A stretch of 64,000 nt of DNA from Arthrobacter sp. TPD3018 (GCA_003075315.1 QDFQ01000001.1:434001-498000), one strand, 5' to 3'; shown: positions 25,924 to 36,774, counted from the first letter of the stretch. The notes: generated by a model not told the origin, from the sequence alone. Numbers and translations: made by a program.

Positions 25924-26932
25924 AATCGTCGTCGCCCGCGCCCATCACGATCGTGCCGTCCTTGGCCAGGTTGCGCGCGATGGTGATCATCGCCTTCTGC
26001 GCCTCCAGCACCTCGGCCAGCTTCATCGGCCCGCGCGCCTCCATCTCGTCGCGGATGCCGTCGGCGGCACGCGCCGACATGCAGCCCAGGAAGCGGTTGC
26101 GGCCGTTTTCGTCGGTGCCCTTCAGGGCGCGCGACAGGATGTCGCCGTCGACGTTGCGGATCAGCGTGCCCAGGTTCTTGTCGTCCATGTCGAGCAGGTT
26201 GTCGAAGATGAACATCGCCTCTTCGATCGCCTTGGCGACTTCCTTGTCGATCTTGAACAGCTTGGGCATCACGCGCTGCTCGGTCGCCTTGCGCGCGCCC
26301 TGCAGGATCAGCGCGGCCTCGCGCGTGCCGCCCAGCGTCAGCCCGCCCGACGTGGTGCCGCCGCCGTTGCGCCGGTTGGCGAGCACGGTCTTCAGCGTCT
26401 CGATCGCATCGGCGTTGATCGGCCCCAGCCGCGCGATGCGGTGCAATATGTCGGGCTGCACGCCTTCGGGCAGCAGTTCCAGCACCTTGCCGCCGACCGC
26501 GGGTTGCAGATGGGCGATCATCACCGCGGCGATCTGCGGATGCTCCTTCTCGATCATCTGCGCGATCTCGGGCGCGTCCAGCCAGTTGAGCATCTCGAGC
26601 TCGCTCGACGTTTCGGCCGGGCCGATCCGCGCCAGGATGCTCTCCGCCTTTTCCTCGCCCAGCGCGCGCGTCATCAGCGCCTGCACCTTGGCGCGCGGGT
26701 CGAAGGTGATGCCGTTGCGCTCGCGTGCCTTGCCGGTGAAATCGTCGAGCACCATCTGCATCTCCTCCTCGGAGACGTCGGCGACGTTGAGCATCGCCGT
26801 GCCCAGCTCGCGCACCTCGTCGGGATCGAGCTTCTGGAGCATGGCCGCAGCCTCCTCCTCGTCGACCAGCATCATCAGCACCGCGGCGCGTTCGACGCCG
26901 CTGAAGGTGCGCGGGGCGGGGGCTTCGCTCAC
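25916..26932 (-). CDS. fliG: Flagellar motor switch protein FliG
   Basis: 338 residues. N-terminal FliF-binding domain (VERAAVLMMLVDEEEAAAML), middle domain with the EHPQIAAVMIAHL motif and the C-terminal torque domain with charged residues (FLGCMSARAADGIRDEMEARG). Forms the upper C-ring and contacts the stator. A Gly/Thr-rich insertion (NGGGTTSGGLTLGG, about 189-202) precedes the C-domain. The start overlaps the fliF stop by 4 nt. Confidence 0.95.
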   Translation of the reverse strand: MSEAPAPRTFSGVERAAVLMMLVDEEEAAAMLQKLDPDEVRELGTAMLNVADVSEEEMQMVLDDFTGKARERNGITFDPRAKVQALMTRALGEEKAESILARIGPAETSSELEMLNWLDAPEIAQMIEKEHPQIAAVMIAHLQPAVGGKVLELLPEGVQPDILHRIARLGPINADAIETLKTVLANRRNGGGTTSGGLTLGGTREAALILQGARKATEQRVMPKLFKIDKEVAKAIEEAMFIFDNLLDMDDKNLGTLIRNVDGDILSRALKGTDENGRNRFLGCMSARAADGIRDEMEARGPMKLAEVLEAQKAMITIARNLAKDGTIVMGAGDDDYV

Positions 26933-28683
26933 TGCTCTTCAGCCTTCATCATGTCGCGCAGCGCCAGCGCGGCGCGGGCCGGGTTGTCGCGGGTGAAGCC
27001 GCGCACCGCCATGATCCGCTCGTCCATGGTCTGCGGCTGTTCCAGCTGCTCGAGCGTCACCGGCTCGTGGACGGCGATGCCCAGCGGCGCGGTGCCGTCG
27101 GCGCCGATCCCGGCGGTGGCGCCCTCGGTGCCCTCGGCGCCTTCCAGCGCGTCGGTCTTGCCGGCGGCGTCCGCCTCGGCCTTCGTCTTGGCCAGCGTGT
27201 CCTCGCGCTTGCCCATCAGGCCCTTGGCGATCGGACGGACGCCGAGCAGCAGGACGAGCAGGGCAATCAGGATCGCGGTGCCGTTGCGCGCCGCGACCGG
27301 CACCCAGGCGTTGTCGTACCACGCGGGCGGGGCGACGTCGGTCGCGTCGGCGAACTTGCGGCTGATGACCGTCACCTGATCCTGCCGCGCGCCATCGAAG
27401 CCGACCGCGCTCTTCACCAGATCGGTGATCTGCTGGATTTCCATCGCGGTGCGGCGGCTCTTGTCGGGATCGCGCAGCAGCACCGCGACCGACAGGCGCT
27501 TGATCGACCCCGGCGTCGCCTTGGTCACCGACACCTCGCGGCCCAGGTCATAGGCGCGCTGGAAGCTGTCGCTCTGCTTGTTGGGGTTGGGGGCGGGGCC
27601 ACCGGCGACCGGCGAGGGGTCGGGCGTCGGCGCCGCACCCGACGCACCGTTCGCGGCCTGCGGCTGCTGCAACTGGCTGGCGGGCGGCGGCGTGTTGCTC
27701 AGCGCGCCGGGGATGCCGCCGGGCGTCGTCGGGCTGGGCGCCTGATTGCCGGTCCAATTGCCCGTCTCGGCACGCAGCGCGCCCTGCTTGTCATAGCTTT
27801 CGCGCGTCGCCTGCGTCTGGTCGAGGTTGATGTCGGCCTGCACCTCGGTGGTGAAATTGCCCGCGCCGACCAGCGGGGTCAGCAGCTGGATCAGCTGCTG
27901 GCGCACCTTGTCCTCGGTCTTGCGCTGCATTTCCAGGCGCGCGTCGCCCTCGGCATCGACGCCGCTTGCGCCGCCGGGCTTGGACAGCAGCGCGCCCATC
28001 TGGTCGACGATCGTCACATCCTCGGGCTTCATGCCGGGGACGGAACTGGCGACGAGGTTGATGATCGACTGGACCTGCGCCTGGCTCAGCGCACGGCCGC
28101 CCTGCAACTTGACCACCACCGATGCGGAAGGCGACGCCTTGTCACGCACGAACACGCTGGCTTCGGGCATTGCGAGGTGGACGCGCGCCTCGGCGACCGC
28201 GTCGATATCCTCGATCGATCGGGCAAGCTCGGTCTCGCGCGCCTGGCGCAGGCGTTCGCCCTCCACCGCGCGGCTGACGCCCATCGGCAGCTGGTCCAGG
28301 ATCGCATAGCCGCCGGGCGCCTGCTTCGGCAGGCCCTGGCCCGCCAGCAGCATCCGTGCCTTGCTAAACTGATCCTCGTCGACGGTCAGGGCACCCGTGC
28401 CCTCGTCGATCCGGCTCTTGATGTTCGCCTGGGTCAGCGCGGCGGTGACCGCCTGCTTGTCGGCGTCGGTCAACCCCTGGAACAGCGTCTTCTGCGTCGG
28501 CGTCGACAGCGTCATCCACGCAAGCGCGGCGGCGCCGATCAGCGCGACCAGCATCGCCATCGGCAGGCTGCGGCGCACCGCGGGCTGCGCCAGGACAGAC
28601 TTGATCTGCAACAGCGGGTTGGCGAACTTCTCGGGCAGCGCGGGCGCGGCACCGGGTGTGGTGGTGGCGAGTGCAGTGGTCAT
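26929..28683 (-). CDS. fliF: Flagellar MS-ring protein FliF
   Basis: 584 residues: first transmembrane helix after about residue 40 (SLPMAMLVALIGAAALAWM), ring-building motifs (GYAILDQLPMGVSRAVEGER, VHLAMPEASVFVRD), an extended Pro/Gly-rich periplasmic linker (about 305-370), a second helix (GTAILIALLVLLLGV) and the C-terminal FliG-binding tail. It is the membrane platform of the basal body. The start lies 4 nt from the fliE stop. Confidence 0.95.
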   Translation of the reverse strand: MTTALATTTPGAAPALPEKFANPLLQIKSVLAQPAVRRSLPMAMLVALIGAAALAWMTLSTPTQKTLFQGLTDADKQAVTAALTQANIKSRIDEGTGALTVDEDQFSKARMLLAGQGLPKQAPGGYAILDQLPMGVSRAVEGERLRQARETELARSIEDIDAVAEARVHLAMPEASVFVRDKASPSASVVVKLQGGRALSQAQVQSIINLVASSVPGMKPEDVTIVDQMGALLSKPGGASGVDAEGDARLEMQRKTEDKVRQQLIQLLTPLVGAGNFTTEVQADINLDQTQATRESYDKQGALRAETGNWTGNQAPSPTTPGGIPGALSNTPPPASQLQQPQAANGASGAAPTPDPSPVAGGPAPNPNKQSDSFQRAYDLGREVSVTKATPGSIKRLSVAVLLRDPDKSRRTAMEIQQITDLVKSAVGFDGARQDQVTVISRKFADATDVAPPAWYDNAWVPVAARNGTAILIALLVLLLGVRPIAKGLMGKREDTLAKTKAEADAAGKTDALEGAEGTEGATAGIGADGTAPLGIAVHEPVTLEQLEQPQTMDERIMAVRGFTRDNPARAALALRDMMKAEEQ

Positions 28684-28686
28684 CGA

Positions 28687-29048
28687 TTACACCGGCATGC
28701 TCATGATGTCCTTGTAGGCGGACAGCAATTTGTTGCGGACCTGCAGCGTGGCCTCGAACCCTACCGAGGCTTCCTGGCGGGCAAGCATCACCTTGGCGAT
28801 ATCGACCGTCTCACCGCGTTCGTAACTTTCCGACAGCGCGCTCGCCTTGTTCTGGCTCGCGTTCACGTCCTTCAGCGCATCCTGCAGCGTGTCGGCGAAG
28901 CTCGCGGGCTTCGTCGCGGCGCTCTGCGTCGGGGCGGCGCCCTCGGCCGATCCGGCGCGGGCCAGCGCCTGGTTGCGTTCCAGGATCTGCGCGCGCAGCT
29001 GCATCACGCGGTCGACGCTCATCGCGCCGCCGACGCCCCCGATGCCGC

Positions 29049-29052
<4 letters not shown>
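28687..29052 (-). CDS. fliE: Flagellar hook-basal body protein FliE
   Basis: 121 residues. The conserved C-terminal half is present (SFADTLQDALKDVNASQ and KVMLARQEASVGFEATLQV), ending LLSAYKDIMSMPV. FliE links the MS ring/export gate to the rod. Its ATG overlaps the stop of the upstream regulator gene by 4 nt, so the flagellar run is transcribed through from that regulator. Confidence 0.94.
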
Positions 29053-30374
<1,322 letters not shown>

Positions 30375-30745
30375 CCCCCAAGGATGAGCGTTGAAATGCG
30401 GCAAGAGTGGTAAACGGGTCGTTAAAACGGTTGCCGCCCGGCAAAATATTTCCGGGCGCTCGTACGCGCTTAGCGCGCACGCGCCGCACCCGTGCCCGCG
30501 TCGGGTGCGCGCACGCCTCGCACACGCCCTCGTGCACGCGCTGCACGCACGACACGCACGTGCCCGATGCGGGCGTACGTCGCGGGCGCGTGCTTCTTCC
30601 TGCCGCACGATCCGGGTTCCCGGCCATCGCCGATTGCGCACGATTTTTTGCTTAAAGCCCGTTTCGGCCGGCCGTTACCCACCATGACGGCTCGGCCTTC
30701 CTCGCCAACGAGGCAGCGACAGGCCGCAGACCAATGGAGGTTCTC
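30375..30745. other. Intergenic region between flbD-like gene and first flagellin
   Basis: 371 nt, no gene. Contains TTGCCGCCCGGCAA (palindrome), then a 130-nt tract (about 30465-30595) built from CGCAC/GCGTG words with long alternating purine-pyrimidine stretches, and an AT-richer part (CGATTTTTTGCTTAAAG) about 90 nt before the flagellin start. A sigma-54-like GCGCACG..TTGCT is present but its spacing is one base too long, so I do not call a promoter. Confidence 0.6.
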
Positions 30746-31648
30746 ATGGCTGTTATCGGTACTAACGTTGCTTCGATCCGCGCCGCCAATGCGTCGACGG
30801 CTGCCAACCAGATGCTGCAGACGTCGATGGAGCGCCTGTCGACCGGGCAGCGCATCAACTCGGCGAAGGACGATGCCGCCGGCATGGCGATCTCGGACAC
30901 GATGACCGCGCAGATCCGCGGCATGAACCAAGGCATCCGCAACGCCAACGACGGCATCGCGATGGCGCAGACCGCCGAAGGCGCGCTGGGCGAAGTCGCC
31001 AACATGCTGCAGCGCGTTCGCGAACTGACCGTTCAGGCGACCAGCGGCACCTACAGCTCGTCGGACAAGACGAACATGCAGGCCGAAGTCTCGGCGCTGA
31101 AGACGCAGATCACCTCGACGCTGGCCAACACGCAGTTCAACGGCAACAAGCTGTTCGACGCGACCGCCGGCACCGTCAACACGACCGGCACCGCCCCGGC
31201 CCCCGTCGTCGCCGTGTCGAGCACGTTCAAGATCCAGGCGGGCGCCAACGCCGCCGACGCGGTCAGCCTGACGTTCAACAAGCTGACCAACAATTCCTCG
31301 CTGACCGCGGTCATCGGCGACGCCACCGCTCCGGCGCCGGCGCCGGTCCCCGGCATCGACCTGACGACGGCCGACAACTCGGCCCTCGCCACCGTCGACA
31401 GCGCGCTGAAGACGGTCAGCACCTACCGCGCCGGCCTGGGTGCCGCGCAGAACCAGCTGCAGTCGGCGGTGAACAACCTCACCACCAACGCGACCAACCT
31501 CACCGCGGCGAAGAGCCAGATCACGGACGCCGATTTCTCGGCCGAAACGACCGCCCTCGCCAAGGCGCAGATCCTGAGCCAGGCATCCACCGCGATGCTC
31601 AGCCAGGCCAACCAGAGCCAGCAGGGCGTGCTCAAGCTGCTCCAGTAA
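30746..31648 (+). CDS. Flagellin 1
   Basis: 300 residues. Highly conserved N- and C-terminal D0/D1 helices ([40 protein letters not shown]) flank a short variable middle. It differs from its two tandem paralogs by a longer centre ([15 protein letters not shown] insertion). Exported through the flagellar gate and assembled under FliD, with FliS as chaperone. ATG 30746 follows a good GGAGG site. Residues 89-94 are QRVREL, the D1 segment matching the TLR5-contact stretch of enteric flagellins. Confidence 0.96.
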   Translation: MAVIGTNVASIRAANASTAANQMLQTSMERLSTGQRINSAKDDAAGMAISDTMTAQIRGMNQGIRNANDGIAMAQTAEGALGEVANMLQRVRELTVQATSGTYSSSDKTNMQAEVSALKTQITSTLANTQFNGNKLFDATAGTVNTTGTAPAPVVAVSSTFKIQAGANAADAVSLTFNKLTNNSSLTAVIGDATAPAPAPVPGIDLTTADNSALATVDSALKTVSTYRAGLGAAQNQLQSAVNNLTTNATNLTAAKSQITDADFSAETTALAKAQILSQASTAMLSQANQSQQGVLKLLQ

Positions 31649-31659
31649 TTTCCTTCCTG

Positions 31660-31701
31660 ACGGCCGGATAAACTCCGCAAGTTCGGACGCCGTCCGGCCG
31701 T
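31660..31701. terminator. Hairpin after flagellin 1
   Basis: ACGGCCGGA (31660-31668) pairs with TCCGGCCGT (31693-31701), with an inner TCCG/CGGA stem. No T-tract follows, so it may attenuate or stabilise rather than fully terminate. Confidence 0.45.
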
Positions 31702-31777
31702 ATCCCAACATGGTAGCTCAGCCTTTCGCCCAGGGGGGGCGGCGGTGAGGTGCCAATAACCAACCAAGGATTGTCAC

Positions 31778-32644
31778 ATGGCTGTTATCGGCACCAACGT
31801 CGCCTCGCTCCGCGCGGCTAATGCTTCCACCTCCGCCAACGCGATGCTGCAAACGTCGATGCAGCGCCTGTCGACCGGCAGCCGGATCAACTCGGCCAAG
31901 GACGACGCCGCCGGCATGGCGATCTCGGACACGATGACCGCACAGATCCGCGGCATGAACCAGGGCATCCGCAACGCCAACGACGGCATTGCGATGGCGC
32001 AGACCGCCGAAGGCGCGTTGGGTGAAGTCTCCAACATGCTCCAGCGTGTCCGCGAACTGACCGTGCAGGCGACCAGCGGCACCTACAGCTCGTCCGACAA
32101 GACGAACATGCAGGCCGAAGTCACCGCGCTCAGCGCGCAGATCACCTCGACGCTCGCCAACACGCAGTTCAACGGCAACAAGCTGTTCGACGCGTCGGCC
32201 GGCACCGTGACCGCCGCGACTGCGGCACCGGCCCCGGTGGCGCCCGCCTACAGCACGATCAAGATCCAGGCGGGTGCGAACTCGGCGGATGCGATCAACC
32301 TGAAGCTCAACAAGCTGACCGACGACACGACGATCACCAACGCGACGTCGCTCGATCTCACCACCGCCACCAACACCGCGCTCGCCACGGTGGACTCGGC
32401 GCTGAAGACGGTCAGCACCTATCGCGCCGGCCTGGGTGCCGCGCAGAATCAGCTCCAGTCGGCGGTGAACAACCTCACCACCAACTCCACCAATCTTACC
32501 TCGGCGAAGAGCCAGATCACGGACGCCGATTTCTCGGCCGAAACGACTGCCCTCGCCAAGGCGCAGATCCTGAGCCAGGCATCCACCGCGATGCTGTCCC
32601 AGGCCAATCAGAGCCAGCAGGGCGTGCTCAAGCTGCTCCAGTAA
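31778..32644 (+). CDS. Flagellin 2
   Basis: 288 residues, tandem paralog of flagellin 1 with almost the same D0/D1 ends and a shorter, different centre (TAATAAPAPVAPAYST). Start ATG 31778 after CCAAGGATTGTCAC. The 3' 250 nt are nearly identical to flagellin 1 while the middle differs, suggesting gene conversion of the ends. Probably a filament subunit alongside the other two. Confidence 0.96.
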   Translation: MAVIGTNVASLRAANASTSANAMLQTSMQRLSTGSRINSAKDDAAGMAISDTMTAQIRGMNQGIRNANDGIAMAQTAEGALGEVSNMLQRVRELTVQATSGTYSSSDKTNMQAEVTALSAQITSTLANTQFNGNKLFDASAGTVTAATAAPAPVAPAYSTIKIQAGANSADAINLKLNKLTDDTTITNATSLDLTTATNTALATVDSALKTVSTYRAGLGAAQNQLQSAVNNLTTNSTNLTSAKSQITDADFSAETTALAKAQILSQASTAMLSQANQSQQGVLKLLQ

Positions 32645-32665
32645 GGTTCCGCTACCCGCGCAGCT

Positions 32666-32686
32666 CCGTCACCTTCGTGGTGACGG
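32666..32686. terminator. Hairpin between flagellin 2 and 3
   Basis: Perfect 8-bp stem CCGTCACC/GGTGACGG with loop TTCGT. No T-tract; could be an mRNA-stabilising or attenuating hairpin. Confidence 0.5.
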
Positions 32687-32725
32687 GGAGGCTCCTTCCT
32701 AACCCCCCTTACAGAAGGAACGATC

Positions 32726-33592
32726 ATGACCGTCATCGGCACAAACGTGGCATCGCTGCGCGCCGCCAATGCCTCCACCAACGCGAACGCCGCGTTGTCC
32801 ACCGCGATGCAGCGCCTGTCGACCGGGCAGCGCATCAACTCGGCAAAGGACGACGCCGCCGGCCTCGCGATTTCCGATACGATGACGGCCCAGATCCGGG
32901 GCATGAACCAGGGCATCCGCAATGCCAACGACGGCATCGCGATGGCGCAGACCGCCGAAGGCGCGTTGGGTGAAGTCTCCAACATGCTGCAGCGTGTCCG
33001 CGAACTGACCGTGCAGGCGACCAGCGGCACCTACAGCTCGTCCGACAAGGCGAACATGCAGGCCGAAGTCTCCGCTCTGTCGACGCAGATCACCTCGACG
33101 CTCGCCAACACGCAGTTCAACGGTAACAAGCTGTTCGACGCGTCGGCCGGCACGGTCACCGCCGCCACGGCGGCACCGGCACCGGTGGCGCCCGCCTACA
33201 GCACCTTCAAGATCCAGGCGGGTGCGAATGCGGCCGACTCGGTGAACGTCAAGTTCAACAAGCTGACCGACGACACGACGATCACCAACGCGACGTCGAT
33301 CGACCTCACCACCGCGACCAACACCGCGCTCGCCACGGTGGACTCGGCGCTGAAGACGGTCAGCACCTACCGCGCCGGCCTGGGTGCCGCGCAGAACCAG
33401 TTGCAGTCGGCGGTGAACAACCTCACCACCAACTCCACCAACCTCACCGCGGCGAAGAGCCAGATCACGGATGCGGATTTCTCGTCCGAGACGACCAACC
33501 TCGCCAAGGCGCAGATCCTCAGCCAGGCCTCGACCGCGATGCTCGCCCAGGCGAACCAGAGCCAGCAGGGCGTGATGAAGCTGCTCCAGTAA
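32726..33592 (+). CDS. Flagellin 3
   Basis: 288 residues, closest to flagellin 2 (same TAATAAPAPVAPAYST centre) with scattered differences (NANAALSTAMQ, TTNLAKAQIL). ATG 32726 follows AGAAGGAACGATC. Followed by a strong intrinsic terminator. The flagellin hydrophilic surface region is short in all three, so the filament should be thin-walled compared with enteric ones (inference). Confidence 0.96.
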   Translation: MTVIGTNVASLRAANASTNANAALSTAMQRLSTGQRINSAKDDAAGLAISDTMTAQIRGMNQGIRNANDGIAMAQTAEGALGEVSNMLQRVRELTVQATSGTYSSSDKANMQAEVSALSTQITSTLANTQFNGNKLFDASAGTVTAATAAPAPVAPAYSTFKIQAGANAADSVNVKFNKLTDDTTITNATSIDLTTATNTALATVDSALKTVSTYRAGLGAAQNQLQSAVNNLTTNSTNLTAAKSQITDADFSSETTNLAKAQILSQASTAMLAQANQSQQGVMKLLQ

Positions 33593-33701
33593 CGGCAGCC
33601 GACGACTTTCAGTAACCGCGTACTTCGGCGCGGGCACCGCCCCCCCCCCAAGGGTGCCGGCGCCGGACCGAGCTCGTCCCCCAAGGTCGAGCAAGCCAGA
33701 G

Positions 33702-33733
33702 CCCCGGTGGTCGCCAGCGACCGCCGGGGTTTT
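33702..33733 (+). terminator. Intrinsic terminator of the flagellin genes
   Basis: A 13-bp stem, CCCCGGTGGTCGC (33702-33714) with GCGACCGCCGGGG (33717-33729), one G-U pair, followed by TTTT. The clearest terminator of the flagellar region. Confidence 0.85.
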
Positions 33734-33792
33734 CGGCGTCCCACCTTCGTCTTTCCGGCGTGCGCTACACGCACCGCCCACCCCACCCACAC

Positions 33793-33900
33793 CGTCACCC
33801 CGGACTCGTTCCGGGGTCGACTCTGCGGCGAGGGGGATGGCCAGAGTCTCCAGCCGCGCCCTCGCGGCCCGGTGGACCCCGGAACAAGTCCGGGCTGACG
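33793..33900. repeat. REP-like palindrome pair (CGGACTCGTTCCGG type)
   Basis: Left arm CGTCACCCCGGACTCGTTCC and right arm GGAACAAGTCCGGGCTGACG, inverted around about 50 nt. The rest of 33593-33941 holds the flagellin terminator and no gene. Confidence 0.8.
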
Positions 33901-33941
33901 CGTTGTGCGAGGCGGCCGTACCGCGCCCCATCCGGGCGCCG

Positions 33942-34865
33942 TTACCGATGCGCGGCGCGCGCCAGCCGGTCGTTGATCGCCTCGCCCAAGCCCGCATGCG
34001 GGATCGGCGCAACCGCGATTCCCGCGGCGTCGCTCGCATCGGCCCGGTGCAGCGCATCGAACAGCCGAGCCGCCGCCTCTGTCAGGTCGCCGGACGCCGA
34101 CAACGTGTCGTCCCCTATTATAGAGTCATAGCCGATCAGCCATTCGCCTTCCCGGCGCGCGGTTGCCTCCAGTCGCAGCGGCTTGTCCGGCGCATAATGC
34201 GTCGCAAGCTGCCCCGGCGCGGTGATCGCCGCGCCCTCGGCCCGGCGGGTGACGGGAAAGGGCAGGTCCGCCGCCGCGATCGGTCCCGGTCGCAGGATCG
34301 TCCGCCCGGCAACGATCGTCGATTCCACCCCCGCCGCGCACGCGCCGTCGTCGACGATCAGCGGCACCCGCATTCCCAGGCTCCTGGCGACATGCTCCGC
34401 CCGCGTCGGGCTCAGCCCGTTGCTCGCATTGGCCGACGGCGCGGCGAGCGGCGCCCCGCTCGCCGCAAGCAGTGCCTGCATCGCGCGATGCCGCGGCACG
34501 CGCAGCGCGATCGTCTCCAGCCCCGCCGTCACCAGCGACGCGATCCCGGCGTCGGCACGGAGCGGCAGCACCAGCGTCAGCGGCCCCGGCCAGAAGCGCG
34601 CCGCCAAAGCCCGCGCGTCATCATCGAATATCGCAATCCGCTCCGCCGCGGCGAGGTCGGGCACATGCACGATCAGTGGATTGAAGCTCGGCCGCCCCTT
34701 GGTCGCATAGATACCCGCCACGGCTGTCGCATTCCGCGCGTCGGCGGCGAGGCCATAGACCGTCTCGGTCGGCACCGCGACGCATTCGCCGCGGGTGATT
34801 CGCGCGGCCGCCTCGTCGATCGCGGCCATGCCGTAGGGTAAGATGCGCGGGTTTGGATCGGCCAT
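33942..34865 (-). CDS. L-threonylcarbamoyladenylate synthase (Sua5 type)
   Basis: 307 residues: the YrdC/TsaC domain (ECVAVPTETVYGLAADA; KGRPSFNPLIVHV; FWPGPLTLVLP; APSANASNGLSPT) followed by a C-terminal Sua5 domain after the linker ITAPGQLATHYAPDKPL. It makes threonylcarbamoyl-AMP for the t6A37 modification of ANN-decoding tRNAs. The extra domain distinguishes Sua5 from the short TsaC. Divergent from the acyl-CoA dehydrogenase gene with 39 nt between starts. Confidence 0.94.
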   Translation of the reverse strand: MADPNPRILPYGMAAIDEAAARITRGECVAVPTETVYGLAADARNATAVAGIYATKGRPSFNPLIVHVPDLAAAERIAIFDDDARALAARFWPGPLTLVLPLRADAGIASLVTAGLETIALRVPRHRAMQALLAASGAPLAAPSANASNGLSPTRAEHVARSLGMRVPLIVDDGACAAGVESTIVAGRTILRPGPIAAADLPFPVTRRAEGAAITAPGQLATHYAPDKPLRLEATARREGEWLIGYDSIIGDDTLSASGDLTEAAARLFDALHRADASDAAGIAVAPIPHAGLGEAINDRLARAAHR

Positions 34866-34904
34866 TTTCCGACGCTATATCGTGGTGATCCTTGGGAGAG
34901 AATG

Positions 34905-36620
34905 ATGTCCTTTACCGCCGCCGTCGCCGACCAGCGTTTCGTGCTGGAGCATGTCGTGAAGATCGACGAACTGGCGAACACGGATCGCTTTGCCGCCGCC
35001 AGCGCCGACGTGGTCGATGCCGTGCTGGACGGCGTCGCGGATTTCGCCGCGGGCGAATGGGCGCCGCTCAACCGAGAGGGCGACACGGTCGGCGCGAAAT
35101 GGACGCCCGACGGCGTCCACATGCCGGCCAATTTCATCAAGGCGTATAAGGATTACGTCGAGGGTGGCTGGGGCACGATCGGCGTGCCGGAGGATTTCGG
35201 CGGCCAGGGCCTGCCCTTCGCGATTCAGACCGCCGTGCTCGATACGCTCGGCAGCGCCAACATGGGCTTCGCGCTGTGCCCGACGCTCACCGTCGGCGCG
35301 ATCGAGGCGCTGATCCACCACGGCACGCCCGAACAGCAGGCGCAATATCTGCCGCACCTCGCCACCGGCGCGTGGACCGGCACGATGAACCTCACCGAAC
35401 CGCAGGCGGGCAGCGACGTCGGCGCCTTGCGCGCGACCGCCAAGCCGCTGGGCGACGGCACGTGGAGCATCAAGGGCACCAAGATCTACATCTCGTTCGG
35501 CGATCACGACATGGCGGACAATATCGTCCACCTCGTCCTCGCCCGCACCCCCGATGCGCCCGCCGGCACGCGCGGCATCAGCCTGTTCCTCGTCCCCAAA
35601 TACCGCCTCAATGCCGACGGCACGCCCGGCGACTTCAACGACGTCCGCGTCGTGTCGATCGAGCATAAGATGGGCCTGCACGCCTCGCCGACCTGCGTCC
35701 TGTCGTTCGGCGACCATGACGCGTGCGTCGGCGAGCTGATCGGCCCCGAACATGGCGGCATGCGCGCGATGTTCACGATGATGAACAACGCGCGCCTCAA
35801 CGTCGGCCTGCAGGGCGTGCAGGTTGCGGAGGGCGCGACGCAAAAGGCGGTCGCCTATGCGCTCGAACGCGTCCAGTCCGCGCGCGCCGGCTCGCCTGAC
35901 AAGAATCCGGTGCGCATCGTCGAACACCCCGACGTTCGCCGCATGCTGCTGCGCATGAAGGCGCAGACCCAGGCCGCGCGCGCGCTCGTCTATTATGCCG
36001 CGGGTCAGGTCGACCGCGCGGGCCTCGGCGATGCGGCGGCGAAGAACCGGCTGGAGGTCGTCACCCCGCTCGCCAAGGCGCACGGCACCGATATCGGCAA
36101 TGAAGTCGCCAGCCTCGGCGTCCAGGTCCATGGCGGCATGGGCTATGTCGAGGAAACCGGCGCCGCGCAGTATTTCCGCGATGCGCGCATCACGCCGATC
36201 TACGAAGGCACCAACGGCATCCAGGCCGCCGACCTCGTCGGCCGCAAGCTGGGCCTGGAAAACGGCGCCGCCTTCGCCGCGTTCGTCGCCGACATGCGCG
36301 CCGAGGCGCTGCATCCGGAGCTCGTCGCGCTGATCGACGCGGTCGATGCCATCGCCCACCGCCTCGCCACCGCGGACGCCGACGACAAGCTTGCCGCCAG
36401 CTATCCCTTCCTGACGATGACCTCGGTCGCGACCTGCGGCTGGCTGCTGGAACGCGAAGGCCGCCATGCGACGGGCGACGAAACCTTCGCCCAGATGAAG
36501 CGCGCCAGCGTCTCCTTCTACCTCGACCAGATCGTCCCCGAAGCGCTGGGCCTGAAGGCGGCGGCGACGGCAAGCGCAAAGGTCCTGTACGCCGTCCCGG
36601 CCGAAGCCTTCGCCGCCTGA
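34905..36620 (+). CDS. Acyl-CoA dehydrogenase (DmdC/AidB-like large form)
   Basis: 571 residues, longer than standard ACADs (about 380). FAD-binding and active-site segments: MNLTEPQAGSDVGAL, GTKIYISFGDHDM, HGGMGYVEETGAAQYFRDARI and ITPIYEGTNGIQAADLV with the catalytic Glu in YEGTNG. The extra C-terminal helical domain is typical of the DmdC (methylmercaptopropionyl-CoA dehydrogenase)-like group, whose members often act on other acyl-CoAs. GGGAGAG lies 6 nt before ATG 34905; ATG 34902 is the alternative. Confidence 0.88.
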   Translation: MSFTAAVADQRFVLEHVVKIDELANTDRFAAASADVVDAVLDGVADFAAGEWAPLNREGDTVGAKWTPDGVHMPANFIKAYKDYVEGGWGTIGVPEDFGGQGLPFAIQTAVLDTLGSANMGFALCPTLTVGAIEALIHHGTPEQQAQYLPHLATGAWTGTMNLTEPQAGSDVGALRATAKPLGDGTWSIKGTKIYISFGDHDMADNIVHLVLARTPDAPAGTRGISLFLVPKYRLNADGTPGDFNDVRVVSIEHKMGLHASPTCVLSFGDHDACVGELIGPEHGGMRAMFTMMNNARLNVGLQGVQVAEGATQKAVAYALERVQSARAGSPDKNPVRIVEHPDVRRMLLRMKAQTQAARALVYYAAGQVDRAGLGDAAAKNRLEVVTPLAKAHGTDIGNEVASLGVQVHGGMGYVEETGAAQYFRDARITPIYEGTNGIQAADLVGRKLGLENGAAFAAFVADMRAEALHPELVALIDAVDAIAHRLATADADDKLAASYPFLTMTSVATCGWLLEREGRHATGDETFAQMKRASVSFYLDQIVPEALGLKAAATASAKVLYAVPAEAFAA

Positions 36621-36626
36621 CCCATT

Positions 36627-36750
36627 CCTCCCCTACTCCGCAGGGGAGGGGGACCGCTCGCGAGGCGAGTGGTGGAGGGGCAGCCCCAAGCGATACCGCC
36701 CGCGGCTGCCCCTCCGTCAGCCTTCGGCTGCCACCTCCCGTCCGGGGAGG
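36627..36750. repeat. CCTCCCC...GGGGAGG intergenic repeat
   Basis: Outer hairpins CCTCCCC...GGGGAGG and CCTCCC...GGGGAGG border inverted halves GTGGTGGAGGGGCAGCC and GGCTGCCCCTCC, with small inner palindromes (CGCTCGCGAGGCGAG). Same family as 40829-40961 and 47493-47619. Confidence 0.85.
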
Positions 36751-36774
36751 TATCAAACGTCGACACCCCCCAAT

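Noticed and set aside
30636..30655. Sigma-54 promoter before flagellin 1
   Set aside because: GCGCACG and TTGCT are present, but the -24/-12 spacing is one base too long and the GG is missing.
34875..36467. A 530-codon minus-strand frame opposite the acyl-CoA dehydrogenase
   Set aside because: The plus-strand protein has clear FAD and active-site motifs; this frame has none.
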